From Bremia lactucae (taxonomy: Eukaryota > Oomycota > Peronosporomycetes > Peronosporales > Peronosporaceae), in contig NC_090617.1 in assembly GCF_004359215.1 (NCBI RefSeq), positions 5,045,038 through 5,109,037 on the forward strand: a DNA stretch of 64,000 nt. Reading direction: 5' to 3'. Made by a program: the position numbers and the translations under genes. A model generated the notes under the pieces. The model saw nothing but the letters and a program-made list of their open reading frames with translations. It was not told where the DNA came from and did no database searches. This document shows positions 21,376 through 31,577 of the stretch, piece by piece; position 1 is the stretch's first letter; each line of letters starts with the position of its first letter.

Positions 21376-22900
21376 TATACATGATGCGTAAGCGCAAATC
21401 ATTGTGAGTTGGGACGACGACACGTGGATTGTCGCCAGCAACACCTCTGTAATACAATAAGCCGTTGCGTGTTGTGTGTCGAACGGATGACGATCGATAC
21501 AAAGCCGGTAAATCTTTAGAAGATTTATCGGACGATTCATCAGATGATCCATTAAACGCAGAAGGTTCTTATCTTCCGCGTAGGCTTTCTTTATGTCATC
21601 AAACAAGTTGATGACGGAACACTTGAAATGAATGTTGCATCGTATGGTCCGTATATACGATGAACAGTCTTTCTTCGAGGAGATAGACCCTAAATTTAGC
21701 CAATGCATATTTCATGGCAAGGAGTTCCTTGTCATGCATTTGGTAATTGCGTCCAGCTGGTTGCGGCTGACGCGATTGGTAACGGACGACGCGCTCCGCG
21801 CCGTCTATATCGTATTGCATTAACGCACAGCCGATTGCGAAATCGCTGGCGTCACAGACCACATGGTATAATCTGTCTTGATCTGTAATCGCCAAGATGG
21901 GCGATTGCATTAAGCTTTGCTTGATACCTTTAAAGGAACGTTGACAATCAGCATTCCATAGAAATTTCTCATCTTTTTTCAAGAGACGAGAGAGATGAAC
22001 TGTCATCTCTGCATAATTGCGAGAGTACTTGTGAAAGTACGCCGCTAATCCAAGGAACTTTCTAAGTCCCTTGACATCGACTGGAACTGGCCAGTTGGTA
22101 ATTGCTTTGATCTTTTCGGGATCAGAGCGCACGCCGTGTTTACCGACGATGCACCCAAGAAGTGGTACTTCGCTAGCAGCAAATATACTTTTTTTGTGAT
22201 TTGCGTACAATTTATGCTTTCACCTGACAAACGTGAGTTTTATGAACTTCCACGTCCGTCTTTCCGTCCATGGCTCGGCTATGGACGAATGTGTCGTTAA
22301 AAAAACTCTGTGTGAATTCTCGGACCGGTCTCAACAGATTCGTTACGCATTTGTTGAATGTTGCAGGGGCGTTACTAAGCCCCAATGGCATTACTAGCCA
22401 TCCCCAGAGCATCCCACTTGGAGTGCCCACTGCTGTGTATGGGATGTCCTGTTCACACATAAGGATCTGAAAAATACATCCATCAGATCCATAGTAAACC
22501 GTGGATCTTTACCTGAGACCAGTTCACGGGGTAATCCGTGGAGTTTGAATACCGTGTCGATAAAGACACGGGCACAGCGCGGAGCCGTGATCGACTCTGG
22601 TACTGCAGCAAGATGTACCATCTTGCTCAATCTGTTTGCAAAAACAAGGATTCCATTGTTTTTGTAAACACCTTCTGGAAATCCGAAGACGAAGTCCATA
22701 GATACGGACTGCCTACATTCTGCCGGAAGTCGTAGAGGTTAAGGAGGTGCTCGGAATGAAAGGCTAGTCTTCACCCGTTGGCATACCTCACAAGCACGAA
22801 CTGATACTGGTGGGGCCAGTAATAGTCGCGAAATATTGTGAGTTAAGTTTTCTCACGTTAACGTTGCCCACTTGTTGGTACATCGTGACACACTCGACAC
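21376..22900 (-). pseudogene. Inverted pol block of G5 (RT, RNase H, HHCC start; integrase half)
   Basis: On the minus strand. From 22497 down to 21376: RT core (PSGMLWGWLVMPLGLSNAPATF, about 22360-22430), RT end and RNase H (22210-21600, with LRKFLGLAAYFHKY, FLWNADCQRSF and DASDFAIGCALMQYD), then the spacer and first part of the HHCC domain. From 22900 down to 22498: the rest of HHCC and the first half of integrase (MDFVFGFPEG, RLSKMVHLAAVPES, KDPRFT). The integrase text runs straight into the RT text at about 22497 (DPRFT then MDLMD), which no normal element has. The 612-bp piece 21599-22210 is still open. Confidence 0.85.
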
Positions 22901-24250
22901 AGAGGACAAATACGTAACCGATATTTGGTTAGCGGTAATTTTTGCAGAGAACGAACGGGTTCTCAGCAGCTCATCGATGGACGAAAGTGTCCTCGATGTG
23001 AAGACTCGGATTGAGAGATATACTACTCAATACTGGGAGTCACTTAAGACAAATTCTTTGAGCAAGGATTTGATTGAATTCAGGGATGTATTCCCTGAAG
23101 CAGTTCCATGCGAGTTGCCTAAGGATAAAGGCACTCGAAATGAGATCGAGCTCAAACCGGGCTCGAAGTACTGTGTCATGAAGCAGTGGCCACTGCCTCG
23201 TATACAAGTACTTGCGATCGATAAATTATTTACCGATCGAGTAAAAGCGGACCATGTAAGGGAGTCAACCTCCCCACATAGATCTCCGACCTTCTGTGTG
23301 CGAAAGGCCACAGGAGGGTTGCGGATAGTGCACGCATTCAGAAACTGAATGCTGCAACGGTACCGGCTCAAACGCCGATACCTAGAAAAGACGTAGTCAT
23401 AGATGGTGTGTCTAAGAGAACCATCTTTTCTTCTTCGGAGTTTTTGGCAAACCTTGTTCCGATCTTTCGGAACACGGCTGACTATGTCAACTTCTGATCA
23501 TCTAGAGACAGATGGTCAGACGGAACTTGAAATCGCGTCCTCGAAGAGATCCTTCGAGGTTACGTCCAATCGTATCCGAATCAGAGCGAGTTATTACCGA
23601 TGGTCGAAATCGCCATCAATAGTTCGGTGCATGCGTCTACATCGCATACTCACCCAATTGGAAAGATCCTCTAGTTTAAGGGGGGTGGACTCGCACGAGC
23701 AAAATCATTCTGGCTCATGCTCGTCACGCGAAAAAGTTACCAGCGACGCGAATGATGTCGATGTCGAAGCAATCGATATCGAAGATGAGAAAAATCTCAT
23801 GGCAGTAAGCACAAAGCGCACTGAAAAGACAAAACAAATGAGTCAGCAGAGGAAAGTTGCTGGCTCGAGAATCAGTAATCAGTTTCGTACAGAATTGCAT
23901 TGCTAACGCAGCGGACCGTCAGAAACGGAACGCAGACAAACATGGAAGAGCAAACGTTCTTTCATTTGCTCTTCCATGTTTGTCTGCACTAATGTGGGTT
24001 GCAGTAAACAACTATCCAAGTTTATTGGGCCATTCCGTGAACTGCATCGCAAAGGCAATGCAAGGGGCAGCGAACGAGTTATCTTGTACGCTAGCGCGGT
24101 TATCCACCTTCACATAACAGCTGAAAGTCTCGTTTTCGCTGTTTGTTGACGTTGAGGGCCTTGTCCGTCAGTATGACAAGACCCATCCGATGGATCAGAA
24201 AGTCCATCGGAAAACACGCGCCCCTGATGCTTGTAAATCGATTGCAAAAC
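22885..24250 (+). pseudogene. G5 RT start fused to integrase end and chromodomain
   Basis: On the + strand: linker and RT N-terminus (22900-23350; SSSSMDESVLDVKTRI, DVFPEAVPCELPKDKG, YCVMKQWPLPR). At about 23425 the RT text (ISKRTIF type) changes to integrase text (FWQTLFRSFGTRLTMSTSDH, 23440-23500; DGQTEL). The integrase C-terminal part is broken by a 23-bp-arm hairpin (23932-23987) and a deletion at about 24060. A chromodomain remnant follows (24065-24250, RTSYLV, TRPIRWI). It pairs with the inverted block at 21376-22900. Confidence 0.85.
23932..23987. repeat. Perfect hairpin, 23-bp arms, 10-base loop
   Basis: Left arm 23932-23954, right arm 23965-23987, loop 23955-23964. In the related G1 (1417-1515) only the left arm exists, and the next ~60 bp of coding sequence is what the right arm replaces. 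So the right arm is a fresh inverted copy of its neighbour. Confidence 0.95.
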
Positions 24251-24724
24251 GTCAATCGCATCGCGCATCTTGATTGAGATGCGAGCCCTTCCCCAGCGCG
24301 AAGAAAGGGAATAGACATCCCCTTTTACCCTCTTCGAGTTGTCTACACAACACGGACAGGGATCACCCCACGTGAGGCATGGAAGCCACCGATGCAATTT
24401 ATACTTTCCCACCGGTTGGAGTTCTTTTCTCAAATTTAACGCGATTCGCGTTAAGATTTTGAAGCCAGGCCTCGCGTCCAATGTCTTTGACATGGCGAAT
24501 GAACGCGCTCCAGGCTTGCATATAAGCGAGACTTTATCTCGCTTGTTGTTGCCACTAAACCATCGATGCTTAAGCAAAGCATCGATGTGAAAATCTTCCT
24601 CAGCGCGAAAAATCTTTGCACTGGGATCAAGGCCATGTAGCTTTGTCGCAATAAATGAAGGATAAATATTGTGAGGAGTAGTCTCTCCAGACAAGCTATT
24701 AATTAGCCGTTCGGGCAAAGCCAC
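24110..24724 (-). CDS. Antisense ORF at the 3' end of gypsy G5, about 204 aa
   Basis: Open on the strand opposite to pol for 205 codons, mostly beyond the chromodomain. It matches the antisense pieces of G1 in order: LSGETTPHN, LLKHRWFSGNNK, NLRKEL and a CPCCVDNSKRVKGDVYSLSS stretch. The conserved CxxC pair with basic residues could be half of a zinc-binding site, but no second pair is obvious. The open frame starts at a GTG and no ATG stands near the beginning; the first internal Met is in FAMSKTL. It could be the C-terminal part of a longer antisense gene starting near the LTR. Function unknown; whether it is translated is inference from conservation between two copies. Confidence 0.4.
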   Translation of the reverse strand: MALPERLINSLSGETTPHNIYPSFIATKLHGLDPSAKIFRAEEDFHIDALLKHRWFSGNNKRDKVSLICKPGARSFAMSKTLDARPGFKILTRIALNLRKELQPVGKYKLHRWLPCLTWGDPCPCCVDNSKRVKGDVYSLSSRWGRARISIKMRDAIDVLQSIYKHQGRVFSDGLSDPSDGSCHTDGQGPQRQQTAKTRLSAVM

Positions 24725-24953
24725 AGCTTCTTCTCAGGAGCAAGACTACACATTTAAGTGTCTACAATCCCCTGAGTGGTGCCCGCTGAAGCAGGGGTAC
24801 CACAAGAACTTTTATTACGATGGCGGCACGGTAGACGGTGCTGGCATTCGCTACAGCATGTTTGGCGACAATGAGGATGACTCCACGTCACTGAAGGCTC
24901 ATAGTCAGCCGCCTGACGATGATCAGGCGACTGTTCTGTTCTCCCCGAGTCTT

Positions 24954-25096
24954 TTAAGCAAGTGTTTGGAGGAGAGTCTTCCTCTGCACTAACTAGTGTA
25001 CGTGAAGTGACGTGAGGGACCACTCGCACTGAGGCAGTGCAAAGTGGACTTGTACTGAAGCAGTACAAGTTAAAAATAAAAAAGTGCCCCTTTACA
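24954..25096 (+). repeat. LTR1 copy f, 3' end only
   Basis: From TTTTAAGCAAGTGTTT to GTGCCCCTTTACA: only the last ~140 bp of LTR1, joined by a deletion to the 3' non-coding part of G5. A short A/T insertion (TTAAAAATAAAAA) sits between the last hairpin and the end. Confidence 0.8.
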
Positions 25097-25103
25097 AGGT
25101 GCG

Positions 25104-25546
25104 TGTAACGGGGTGTATCGTTACATGAAATTAACGCTTAAGAGGTTGTTAACGAATACATGATCTAAAAGGTAGATAATATTTGGAGAATATTCCTTTA
25201 TATAGTAATGTTCAGAAATCTTATCCATAAATAGGTATAGGCCATTATATCTATTTATCCCGCAGACTAATCAGCTGTAAACGTAATCAAAGAGATACAG
25301 ACAGATAAGATTTCAATTGCATGTTAAGTATTAGTTTATAATTAAGTTAGCATTAACAGATAGAAAGAAGAAGAAACTTAATTATATTAATACGGTTTTT
25401 AGTTAACCCTCTTTAAGTTAGTTGTAATAAAGAGTAGTCTTCCTCTGCACGGACTAGTGTACGTGAAGTAACGTAAGGCACCACTCGCAACTGAAGCAGT
25501 GCGAAGTGGACTTGTGAAGCAGTACAAGTCGTAGTGCCCCGTTACA
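25104..25546 (+). mobile_element. Solo LTR1 copy g with 5-bp target duplication
   Basis: Complete LTR1 flanked by GTGCG on both sides (25099-25103 and 25547-25551). No internal element sequence follows. This is the signature of a gypsy insertion reduced to a solo LTR by recombination between its two LTRs, and it confirms the LTR boundaries. Confidence 0.93.
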
Positions 25547-25918
25547 GTGCGCTCTTGCACATGCATGTTAGTTAATCTTTGGCGGTCAAGCTATGCGTGA
25601 ATTCATTTTACTTTACTTCTACCAACTTTGCGGATGTGCACACTACCTTTCAAAGAGGCGAATCTTAGTGGTATTTTCTTGTAACCACTATGAGCGCAAG
25701 CAAGCCACAATTTCGTTATGTTTCAGGTTTGTCGGCTTTCGCTCGTAGTTTCTTCGTGAAGAAAGCATCTTGCTATTAAACAAAGAAATTGCTCAAAAAT
25801 TGAAAAGTATTTTTGGGGGCCTTTGAGCTACTGAGGCTGGGAAGGCCTGCATAAAGGTTTCTCAATATGAATCCTTGTTATCAAAAAGTTGCCACTCTCA
25901 TAAATACAGAAATAGATA

Positions 25919-26115
25919 ATTGAGGGGTTTGGCTACATCGATTCCCAAATGTAATTTGGGGGCATCTATAGACGATTGTAAAGGAATGACTGTTGGTTTT
26001 TGGATGCAGTGGAATGATTATACAGTGATAATATTAATATGTATTTATTCAATACAGACGGATAGGGGGCGTGGCTATACCAATAGAGGTGTGTGCCTAT
26101 ACCGGTTCCCTCATT
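25919..26115 (+). repeat. Dispersed repeat R1, copy b
   Basis: Matches copy a (18715-18870): GGTTTGGCTACATCGATTCC, AAAGGAATGACTGTTGGTTTTTGGATGCAGTGGAATG, and GTGTGTGCCTATACCGGTTCCCTC. The middle is about 40 bp longer than in copy a. Confidence 0.7.
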
Positions 26116-26496
26116 TAATTATAAAAAGTAATGGTGAGGTGCCGTAGGCCGAAATGGGGCGCGTTAACATTTCCCTAGAATATAAGGTAAACTTTTACAT
26201 TTATAATTCAAATATAGTAAAGCTACCTTTTTATTTAAACGCGTTGCGTACCTTTCTAACCTTTCGCTGTAGATAACAGCCTTCTAATAGCACTAACTGT
26301 TGAGCACTTATTTTACTTATCGTGAAGTACAAAATAAGGTCTACGAGCACAACTAAGTCTTTTTATATCTAGTTACGTAAGAATTCAAGTGGCCCTTGAG
26401 CTTAAATGTATTCCTCGACGAAGAGCCAGGCCACACGAGCATACTTTGCCTAACCGTTAGCCTGTCGTAACTGACTACCTGCTGTACGACAAGGCA

Positions 26497-27372
26497 TCAT
26501 ACGATCTGTGCGCATGCACTACAACAGGCAGTCGACTGACAAAAGGAGAGCGCTGGCAAAAGAGATCGGAAGAACCTGTTAACATTCCAAGAAGGGGACA
26601 GGGTCCTCTTGTCAACAAGCTGCTTACCGAACACAGAAGTGATAATTTGGGCGCAACTAAGGTCGGCGCTAGCAAACATTGGTCCGTTATAGGTTGCTAA
26701 AGCTTAAGATAATGCTTACACGCTATATATCCCTACATATATGCGCTTGCACCCGACAAGTCTTATGTACCGGCGAATCTCCCATCGTACTTCTTCGCTC
26801 CTCTGCGCCGACTAAAATCCGACATCCCTTGAAGACGAAGCTGTTGACGACTGGGACCCAGTCCGCCCGAGCTGACATGTTCTGCTGCGATCCTTCGAAC
26901 CCAGCAGTCTCAATTTGACCAAGACGCTTAACCAGCCTATGATGCTCCCATCGAGTCGTTTACGCTGCAGCAGTCACAGCAGCCGCGCTCATAGGCACTC
27001 TTGAACATTTCAGGAGCGTCCAGTATTCAGTTCTACGCAATTGTGATCAGGCGCCCAATCGTATAAATCGGCGCTCATCATCGCAGACCTTACGTCGTGA
27101 CACTCCTCCCCCTGGTCAATAATCGGGTGCACGACGCTGGGTTATTAAAATTTAGTTAAAAATAAAAATCAATCCTAACGTCGGTCATGTAGCTCGCCGT
27201 TCCCAAACGCCGAGTAGTGACTTGGCGCCCACGAAGCATCGAGCCGAAAAGATTTACAAAGTTTGTTGCTTAGGAAATTCTCCTGCCGACAATACGTGGA
27301 AACTCGAAGTACTTTGGCTTATGATGTACCCGACTTGGTGGTGGACAGCGAGTCCAAACGAAGACGAAGAAA
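26497..27372 (+). pseudogene. Ty3/gypsy remnant G7: integrase C-terminus and chromodomain
   Basis: Reads NLLTFQEGDRVLLST (about 26570-26620), then NLGATKVGASKHW (GPF-type block), AYTL...MRLHPT, and after a degraded stretch a chromodomain (about 27262-27355: STLAYDVPDLVVDSESKRRR). Frames shift at least three times. It is a different gypsy lineage from G1/G5, judged by the chromodomain wording. Confidence 0.7.
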
Positions 27373-27774
27373 TTGTCCAATGCTGTTGCTCCCACCGACG
27401 ATCTCGCGAGCCTTGGCGCTCGCGAGCAGCTATATTCTTGTGACGACGGTCATGCGAACGACGCCGAAATCTATTGCGAGGCTCAGGAACATATGAACAG
27501 TATGATCGTCGATCGCGGCGATCATATGGACAGTATGCTCGTCAAACGCGGCGATCTTATGGACAGTATGCTCGTCAAACGCGGCGATCATATGGACAGT
27601 ATGCTCGTCAAACGCGGCGATCATATGGCAGCCGATCGAGACTGCGTACGCACTCACGGATATCCTGGTTACACTCCTGCACGACGCAGCTCAGACAATT
27701 GGAGGTCCGAGAGGATTTTACTTAGCAAAAGCTCCACTTTTAAAGAAAGTGGGGCATTTCCTTTGCGCGCATAA
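27373..27774 (+). CDS. ORF with 11-aa tandem repeats (gypsy 3' extension?)
   Basis: An open frame of 134 codons after the G7 chromodomain. It contains four near-identical 11-residue units of the type MDSMLVKRGDH, encoded by a 33-bp minisatellite (27490-27621). No ATG is present before the repeats except in the first unit, so the true start is unclear. It lies between the chromodomain and the polypurine tract at 28098-28109, so it belongs to the element's 3' end. Function unknown; it may simply be an expansion in untranslated sequence. Confidence 0.35.
   Translation: MSNAVAPTDDLASLGAREQLYSCDDGHANDAEIYCEAQEHMNSMIVDRGDHMDSMLVKRGDLMDSMLVKRGDHMDSMLVKRGDHMAADRDCVRTHGYPGYTPARRSSDNWRSERILLSKSSTFKESGAFPLRA
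27490..27621 (+). repeat. 33-bp minisatellite, four units
   Basis: Units 27490-27522, 27523-27555, 27556-27588 and 27589-27621, each CATATGGACAGTATGCTCGTC followed by AAACGCGGCGAT. The first unit has four changes, the others none or one. A partial fifth unit (CATATGG) follows. The length is a multiple of three, so the repeat keeps a frame. Confidence 0.95.
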
Positions 27775-28109
27775 GTCGTGCCTTTCTTGTTGGAGCGGAC
27801 GCGGTCCGTGCATTTGAATACTTTAGACAACCCTCGCGGATGTGGATGTACACTCCTCACGGGTCATGCAACAGTTGCCACGGCGTTAATCGCCGATAGC
27901 GTGCCCGCCACATCTGCTCTCGTTTCGTTCAAGCCAGGACGTGAAGGACATTCCTTTACGTCGACTGGCACTCCAGCGTCTGATGAATGCACACCTAGAT
28001 TGTTGCAGCGCGTCGTTGATGCATGAGCTGTCGGTCGCTTTGCCTCTCATTGTGCCATGCAATCAGTTGACTTCTGCCACTGTGATAAGCGCAACTTAAA
28101 GAGGAGGTA

Positions 28110-28545
28110 TGTAATGGAGCAACCTATTAATAAGTCGTTATTGGATGAGTGAACAATTACATAAGTAGATAATACATGTTATTGTATAGGACATGAGCTA
28201 GGCAAAGACGTGTGGTAGAATCTGCAGTATTTAAAGCAGTGCTCCCTGCCAGGATCGAACTGGCGACCTTCAGATTATGAGACTGACGCTCTACCAACTG
28301 TAACCGAGAAGCATATATGTCAAGTCATTTATCGTCGGTCTGTATTATTGGGGTGCCAGACGCGATAATATCATCCAATAATAAGTCGATTTAGTTCCAA
28401 TTGTACTCCGGAGAAACAAAACAATTTCGAACTTTGCACGAAACTAAACTAAAACGAAGATAAGAACAAAAAATACCTTGGAAATAGACTGCTTCCTCAA
28501 ATCTATATATTTTAAGACGGGAACGGCCTCTCTTACCCCGTCACA
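28110..28545 (+). repeat. Probable LTR of G7 (LTR4, 436 bp)
   Basis: A purine run (AAAGAGGAGGTA, 28098-28109) is followed by TGTAATGG. The sequence can be followed to CCCCGTCACA at 28536-28545, giving TG..CA ends similar to LTR3. A tRNA-Met-like sequence lies inside. Only one copy is in the window, so the end is less certain than the start. Confidence 0.5.
28240..28312 (-). tRNA. tRNA-Met(CAU)-like sequence, probably a pseudo-tRNA
   Basis: 73 nt. On the minus strand the anticodon loop is CTCATAA (anticodon CAU) with a stem TCAGT/TCTGA (four pairs and a T-T mismatch). The T arm GCCAG-TTCGATC-CTGGC is perfect. The acceptor GCTTCTC against AGGGAGC has two G-U pairs and one mismatch. The D arm (TTAC against GAGC) hardly pairs. 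The bad D stem and weak acceptor suggest a decayed tRNA gene or a tRNA-derived insertion rather than a working elongator tRNA-Met. Confidence 0.6.
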
Positions 28546-28690
28546 GATTTTGTGACTTAAAGGACAGCTCCATCCAGAAGCGATGATGCGTTCAACTCAG
28601 TATGTGGTCGAATGACAATCATATCAGATAAAGTACCACTCTTTAAAGCCTGGCCGAAAAAATACTCATCCACAGACATTTCGTCGAGGT

Positions 28691-28960
28691 CTAAAGAGCA
28701 TGTAAATATGGGATAGCCCCAAGGCTAACATCACCCTCGACGTTACCAATTACAATATCGACGGGTGTATAAAGCTGTTCGCTAGCATCACTCTGCGACG
28801 TTTCAGACGGTACGCGTCTCGCAGTACCCGAATTTGCCTGTGCTGTCTCGATTCTGAGACCATGCACCTCATAGAGGCCGGAACATTCAAGTTGGCAAGA
28901 TAGACAGGTTACGATCTTAGTTAGCTCTATTGAATAGCCAAAGTCCAATCCTTGATTCAC
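28691..28960 (-). pseudogene. Gypsy pol fragment (spacer before integrase)
   Basis: Open for 90 codons. The segment SQSDASEQLYTPVDIVIGN followed by [17 protein letters not shown] aligns with SQSDTSEQVHTLLNGATGN followed by FEGGVSLAATPSLHALL of G4 (37740-37870). So it is a remnant of the same region of a G4-related element. It has no activity of its own. Confidence 0.7.
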
Positions 28961-29074
28961 TTAGGAGTTACGTAGCTCAAAACTAACATCACGTGATCAT
29001 TTACGTGTCACGGCACGCGCATCAAATAAGTGTAGCCCGAAATTCCTTAGTGTATTGCCTACAGTACACCCAGT

Positions 29075-29305
29075 GTGGTGCCATTTCGGCAGACCTCGCA
29101 CACCCGATCCACCGTCAGGAGAAAGGGGTTCGAGCGAGCTATCTCGTTGGCTGGCGAGGGTACCCATCCTCGCATGATTGTTGGTAGGAACCTCATTCCC
29201 AACTGATGATGGACGTACCGGGTCTCGTACCACAGTACGACGAGACCCATTTTTCTCGACGGATGGTCCATCAGAGAACGAGCGCTTCCCGCGCACTAAC
29301 CTCTT
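29075..29305 (+). pseudogene. Gypsy chromodomain fragment
   Basis: SYLVGWRGYPSSHDCW, then after a frame change SQLMMDVPGLVPQYDETH, matches the chromodomain at the end of G1-type gypsy pol. No other pol sequence surrounds it. Confidence 0.7.
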
Positions 29306-29917
29306 CATAAAAAACTTAAATGCGAGCGTGGCCCGAACTATTTTTTGTTGACATTGCGCAAAACGTTACGTTCAGCTTTAGGGACGGTTATTCTGGCACA
29401 CAGGGTATCTCACTAGCTCTTCGAGCATATCTGGTTCGTCTAATAGATCGGACTTAATGAACCTCAGCTTCGCTGAGCTAGAAAATTCGAAGCTTCAAGC
29501 TATGAAAGAACAGCATTGAAAAGTCCGTGAATATCAAGTGGAGCACTAGATACTTGCGACCGGCTTGTCCGTTGTGCGACGCGCACGAAGCTCGAAAAAC
29601 GCGAGCTCCGGCTCATACCGGAAATTGGTACGGTGCGGAAATTGCTCAAATCCAGTAGAGGCGAAGCGCTCTACTGGGGACGAACTAGGCTCTGTCAAAC
29701 CTCTAATAGGTAGGTGAACAGGGCCCTGCCCCCAAACAGGGGCGTGAATAAAAGCCCGGCTTGTCAGACGCAAAGGCGCTGTTGATAGCTTCGATAAGCC
29801 ATTGTTAATTTTAATTGCTTCATAGGCATGTTGAAATTATGCGCGACGTCGTTCGAGTCAGCGATACGCTGAGGCGCTTAAAGTGTATTAAGCTTATTCG
29901 ATCACTATTCGCTTAGC

Positions 29918-30049
29918 GACTGGTACGTCCAATGGAAAGGTAACCCGAAGAGTTTTGACTCTTGGGAACCGATCGATACCCTACGTATTGATGTGCCCGG
30001 CTTGGTGGCTACCTATGAAAAGGAGCACCAGCCGAGGCCTCTTCGCTAG
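29918..30049 (+). pseudogene. Gypsy chromodomain fragment, G6-type
   Basis: DWYVQWKGNPKSFDSWEPID, then TLRIDVPGLVATYEKE, ending in TAG at 30047. The block 29890-30190 matches the reverse complement of 61790-62140 in G6, including about 140 bp after the stop, so both derive from one gypsy lineage with the same 3' end. Confidence 0.75.
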
Positions 30050-30589
30050 TCTCAAATGGACTAGCAGAAGTAGCGTTGTGAGAAGAAACAGGGGGTACAG
30101 TACCGCCCATGATTTCTTTCACACGCAATCAGGCGAAATTAATTCGCTGCGACCGCTGTTTCATCGTGTCGGCCGTCCTAAAGTTTCATTAAGCTTAAGA
30201 TTATAGTTTCTTTAATTTGACAGTATATAGCGCTGTCGTGTCCTCGAGTTGGTTTAAGATATATTTTCATCCTTGGTATGGCCTGATTTGAATGCCACGA
30301 GTCATGGATATATTGAAGGCTAAGACCTTAGTACAACGCGTAATTTCCATAGTTAAGCTTTGGCGAGTCATGAAACAATTTTGTTTTTAAAAAAAAATGA
30401 TAGTGGCGGAAGCCACTGGCAGAGTTTGTCATTGTTCTGGTCATTAAATTGGCTGAATTATTAGACTCTAATAGTGAAACGTTAATCTTGAACATAGCTT
30501 TTTCTTGCTGGGCGAAACAGCACGTACTTTGACCTGTATTTGCTGTGATAACGAATCATTGAATGCTGAAGCATCGTGGGTCCAGGGCC

Positions 30590-31137
30590 GAATAGTGGAC
30601 CTGCCTCGCTCCTGAAGTCAGAGGAAGTCTAATTGACTTGATTAGTCAGTTACCTGTATAACACTTATGAGTGCAACAACTTAAAAAGACGTACATGCTC
30701 ATAGAGCTTAATGAGCCCTAGTTTAAGGGACTCAGTGAATTTAGAACCAAGTCGCACTAGTGCCCGCGTTAGGAAGGCTTAGTACTCACCTAATCGAAGT
30801 AGAAGCCGTAGAAGGCACGGCATGCTTTTAGATATATTAGGAGCTAAACGATTGTTAAGGTGGTTTAAGTAATACATTACCCTAATTACCTTCAAAATAG
30901 ATTTTGGGCACCAGGTTTCTGTATCGATTGTTAAGGTGGTTTAAGTAATACGTTACCCTAATTACCTTCAAAATAGATTTTGGGCACCACGTTTCTGTCT
31001 GATGGCTGCCACGCGTAGTAACCCATAATAGATGGAATTTAATATGTCTTAACTTTCAAACTAAAAAAGAAGATATTTTGCCGATAATGTGAATTGTTCT
31101 AATTTACAGTTTTGACAACCGAGCGTACCCCGTCACA
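30590..31137 (+). repeat. Diverged LTR3-type LTR with 76-bp duplication
   Basis: Blocks in LTR3 order: CCTCGCTCC..AAGTCAGAGGAAG, GGAAGGCTTAG, CCCTAATTACCTTCAAAATAGATTTTGG, AACCCATAATAGATGGAATT, GATATTTTGCCGATAA, ending ACCCCGTCACA. A 76-bp unit is duplicated inside it (30849-30924 and 30925-31000) with only two or three differences. No internal gypsy sequence is attached. Confidence 0.7.
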
Positions 31138-31577
31138 AGTCATCTTCTGAGTTTAAAACTTAGCAAAATCGTTTTTTATTAGCCTCAGCGCCTAGAAAAA
31201 TTGTCATGAAAGCATTGTGGCCAACGAAGAGAATCACCGCAATTTGTACATTTAATACCGATATAATCGCACAAAAATATGCATTCTGTATAAAATTTAC
31301 GAGAAAATGAATGGCTCAACAAAGTCGATACAATTGTTGAGAGACACTTAATCACCGGCGTTTCCTCATTCATGCATCACGCGAATTTATTGCCTCAATA
31401 TTGAGATTTGTGATGGCGGATAGCGTGATCTTTGAAAAGCAAATTCGGTCACCAGTTAGGCGCGACAGGTGTCGAAGTTTAAATCACTATGATGAACTAT
31501 CTGTTTTGAAGTCATAGTAATTAGTACAGCATTCACAAGAGCCCTCAAAAATCTCTTCGCTGAATAGCTACCTTAAA

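Larger units (their letters stand above)
19554..24953 (+). mobile_element. Rearranged Ty3/gypsy element G5
   Basis: Between LTR1 copy e (19115-19553) and a truncated LTR1 (24954-25096). Parts in window order: gag (+), protease (+), linker (+), an inverted block holding H2C2 start to RT (-) and integrase half to H2C2 (-), then RT start (+), the other integrase half (+), and chromodomain (+). The scrambled order is explained by two overlapping inversions (see findings). It is closely related to G1 and G2. Confidence 0.85.

Noticed and set aside
27490..27621. Possible CRISPR array (33-bp repeats)
   Set aside because: The units are directly adjacent with no spacers, and the setting is a eukaryotic retroelement; it is a minisatellite.
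29546..29773. 75-codon minus-strand frame between gypsy fragments
   Set aside because: No recognisable motif; probably part of a decayed element.
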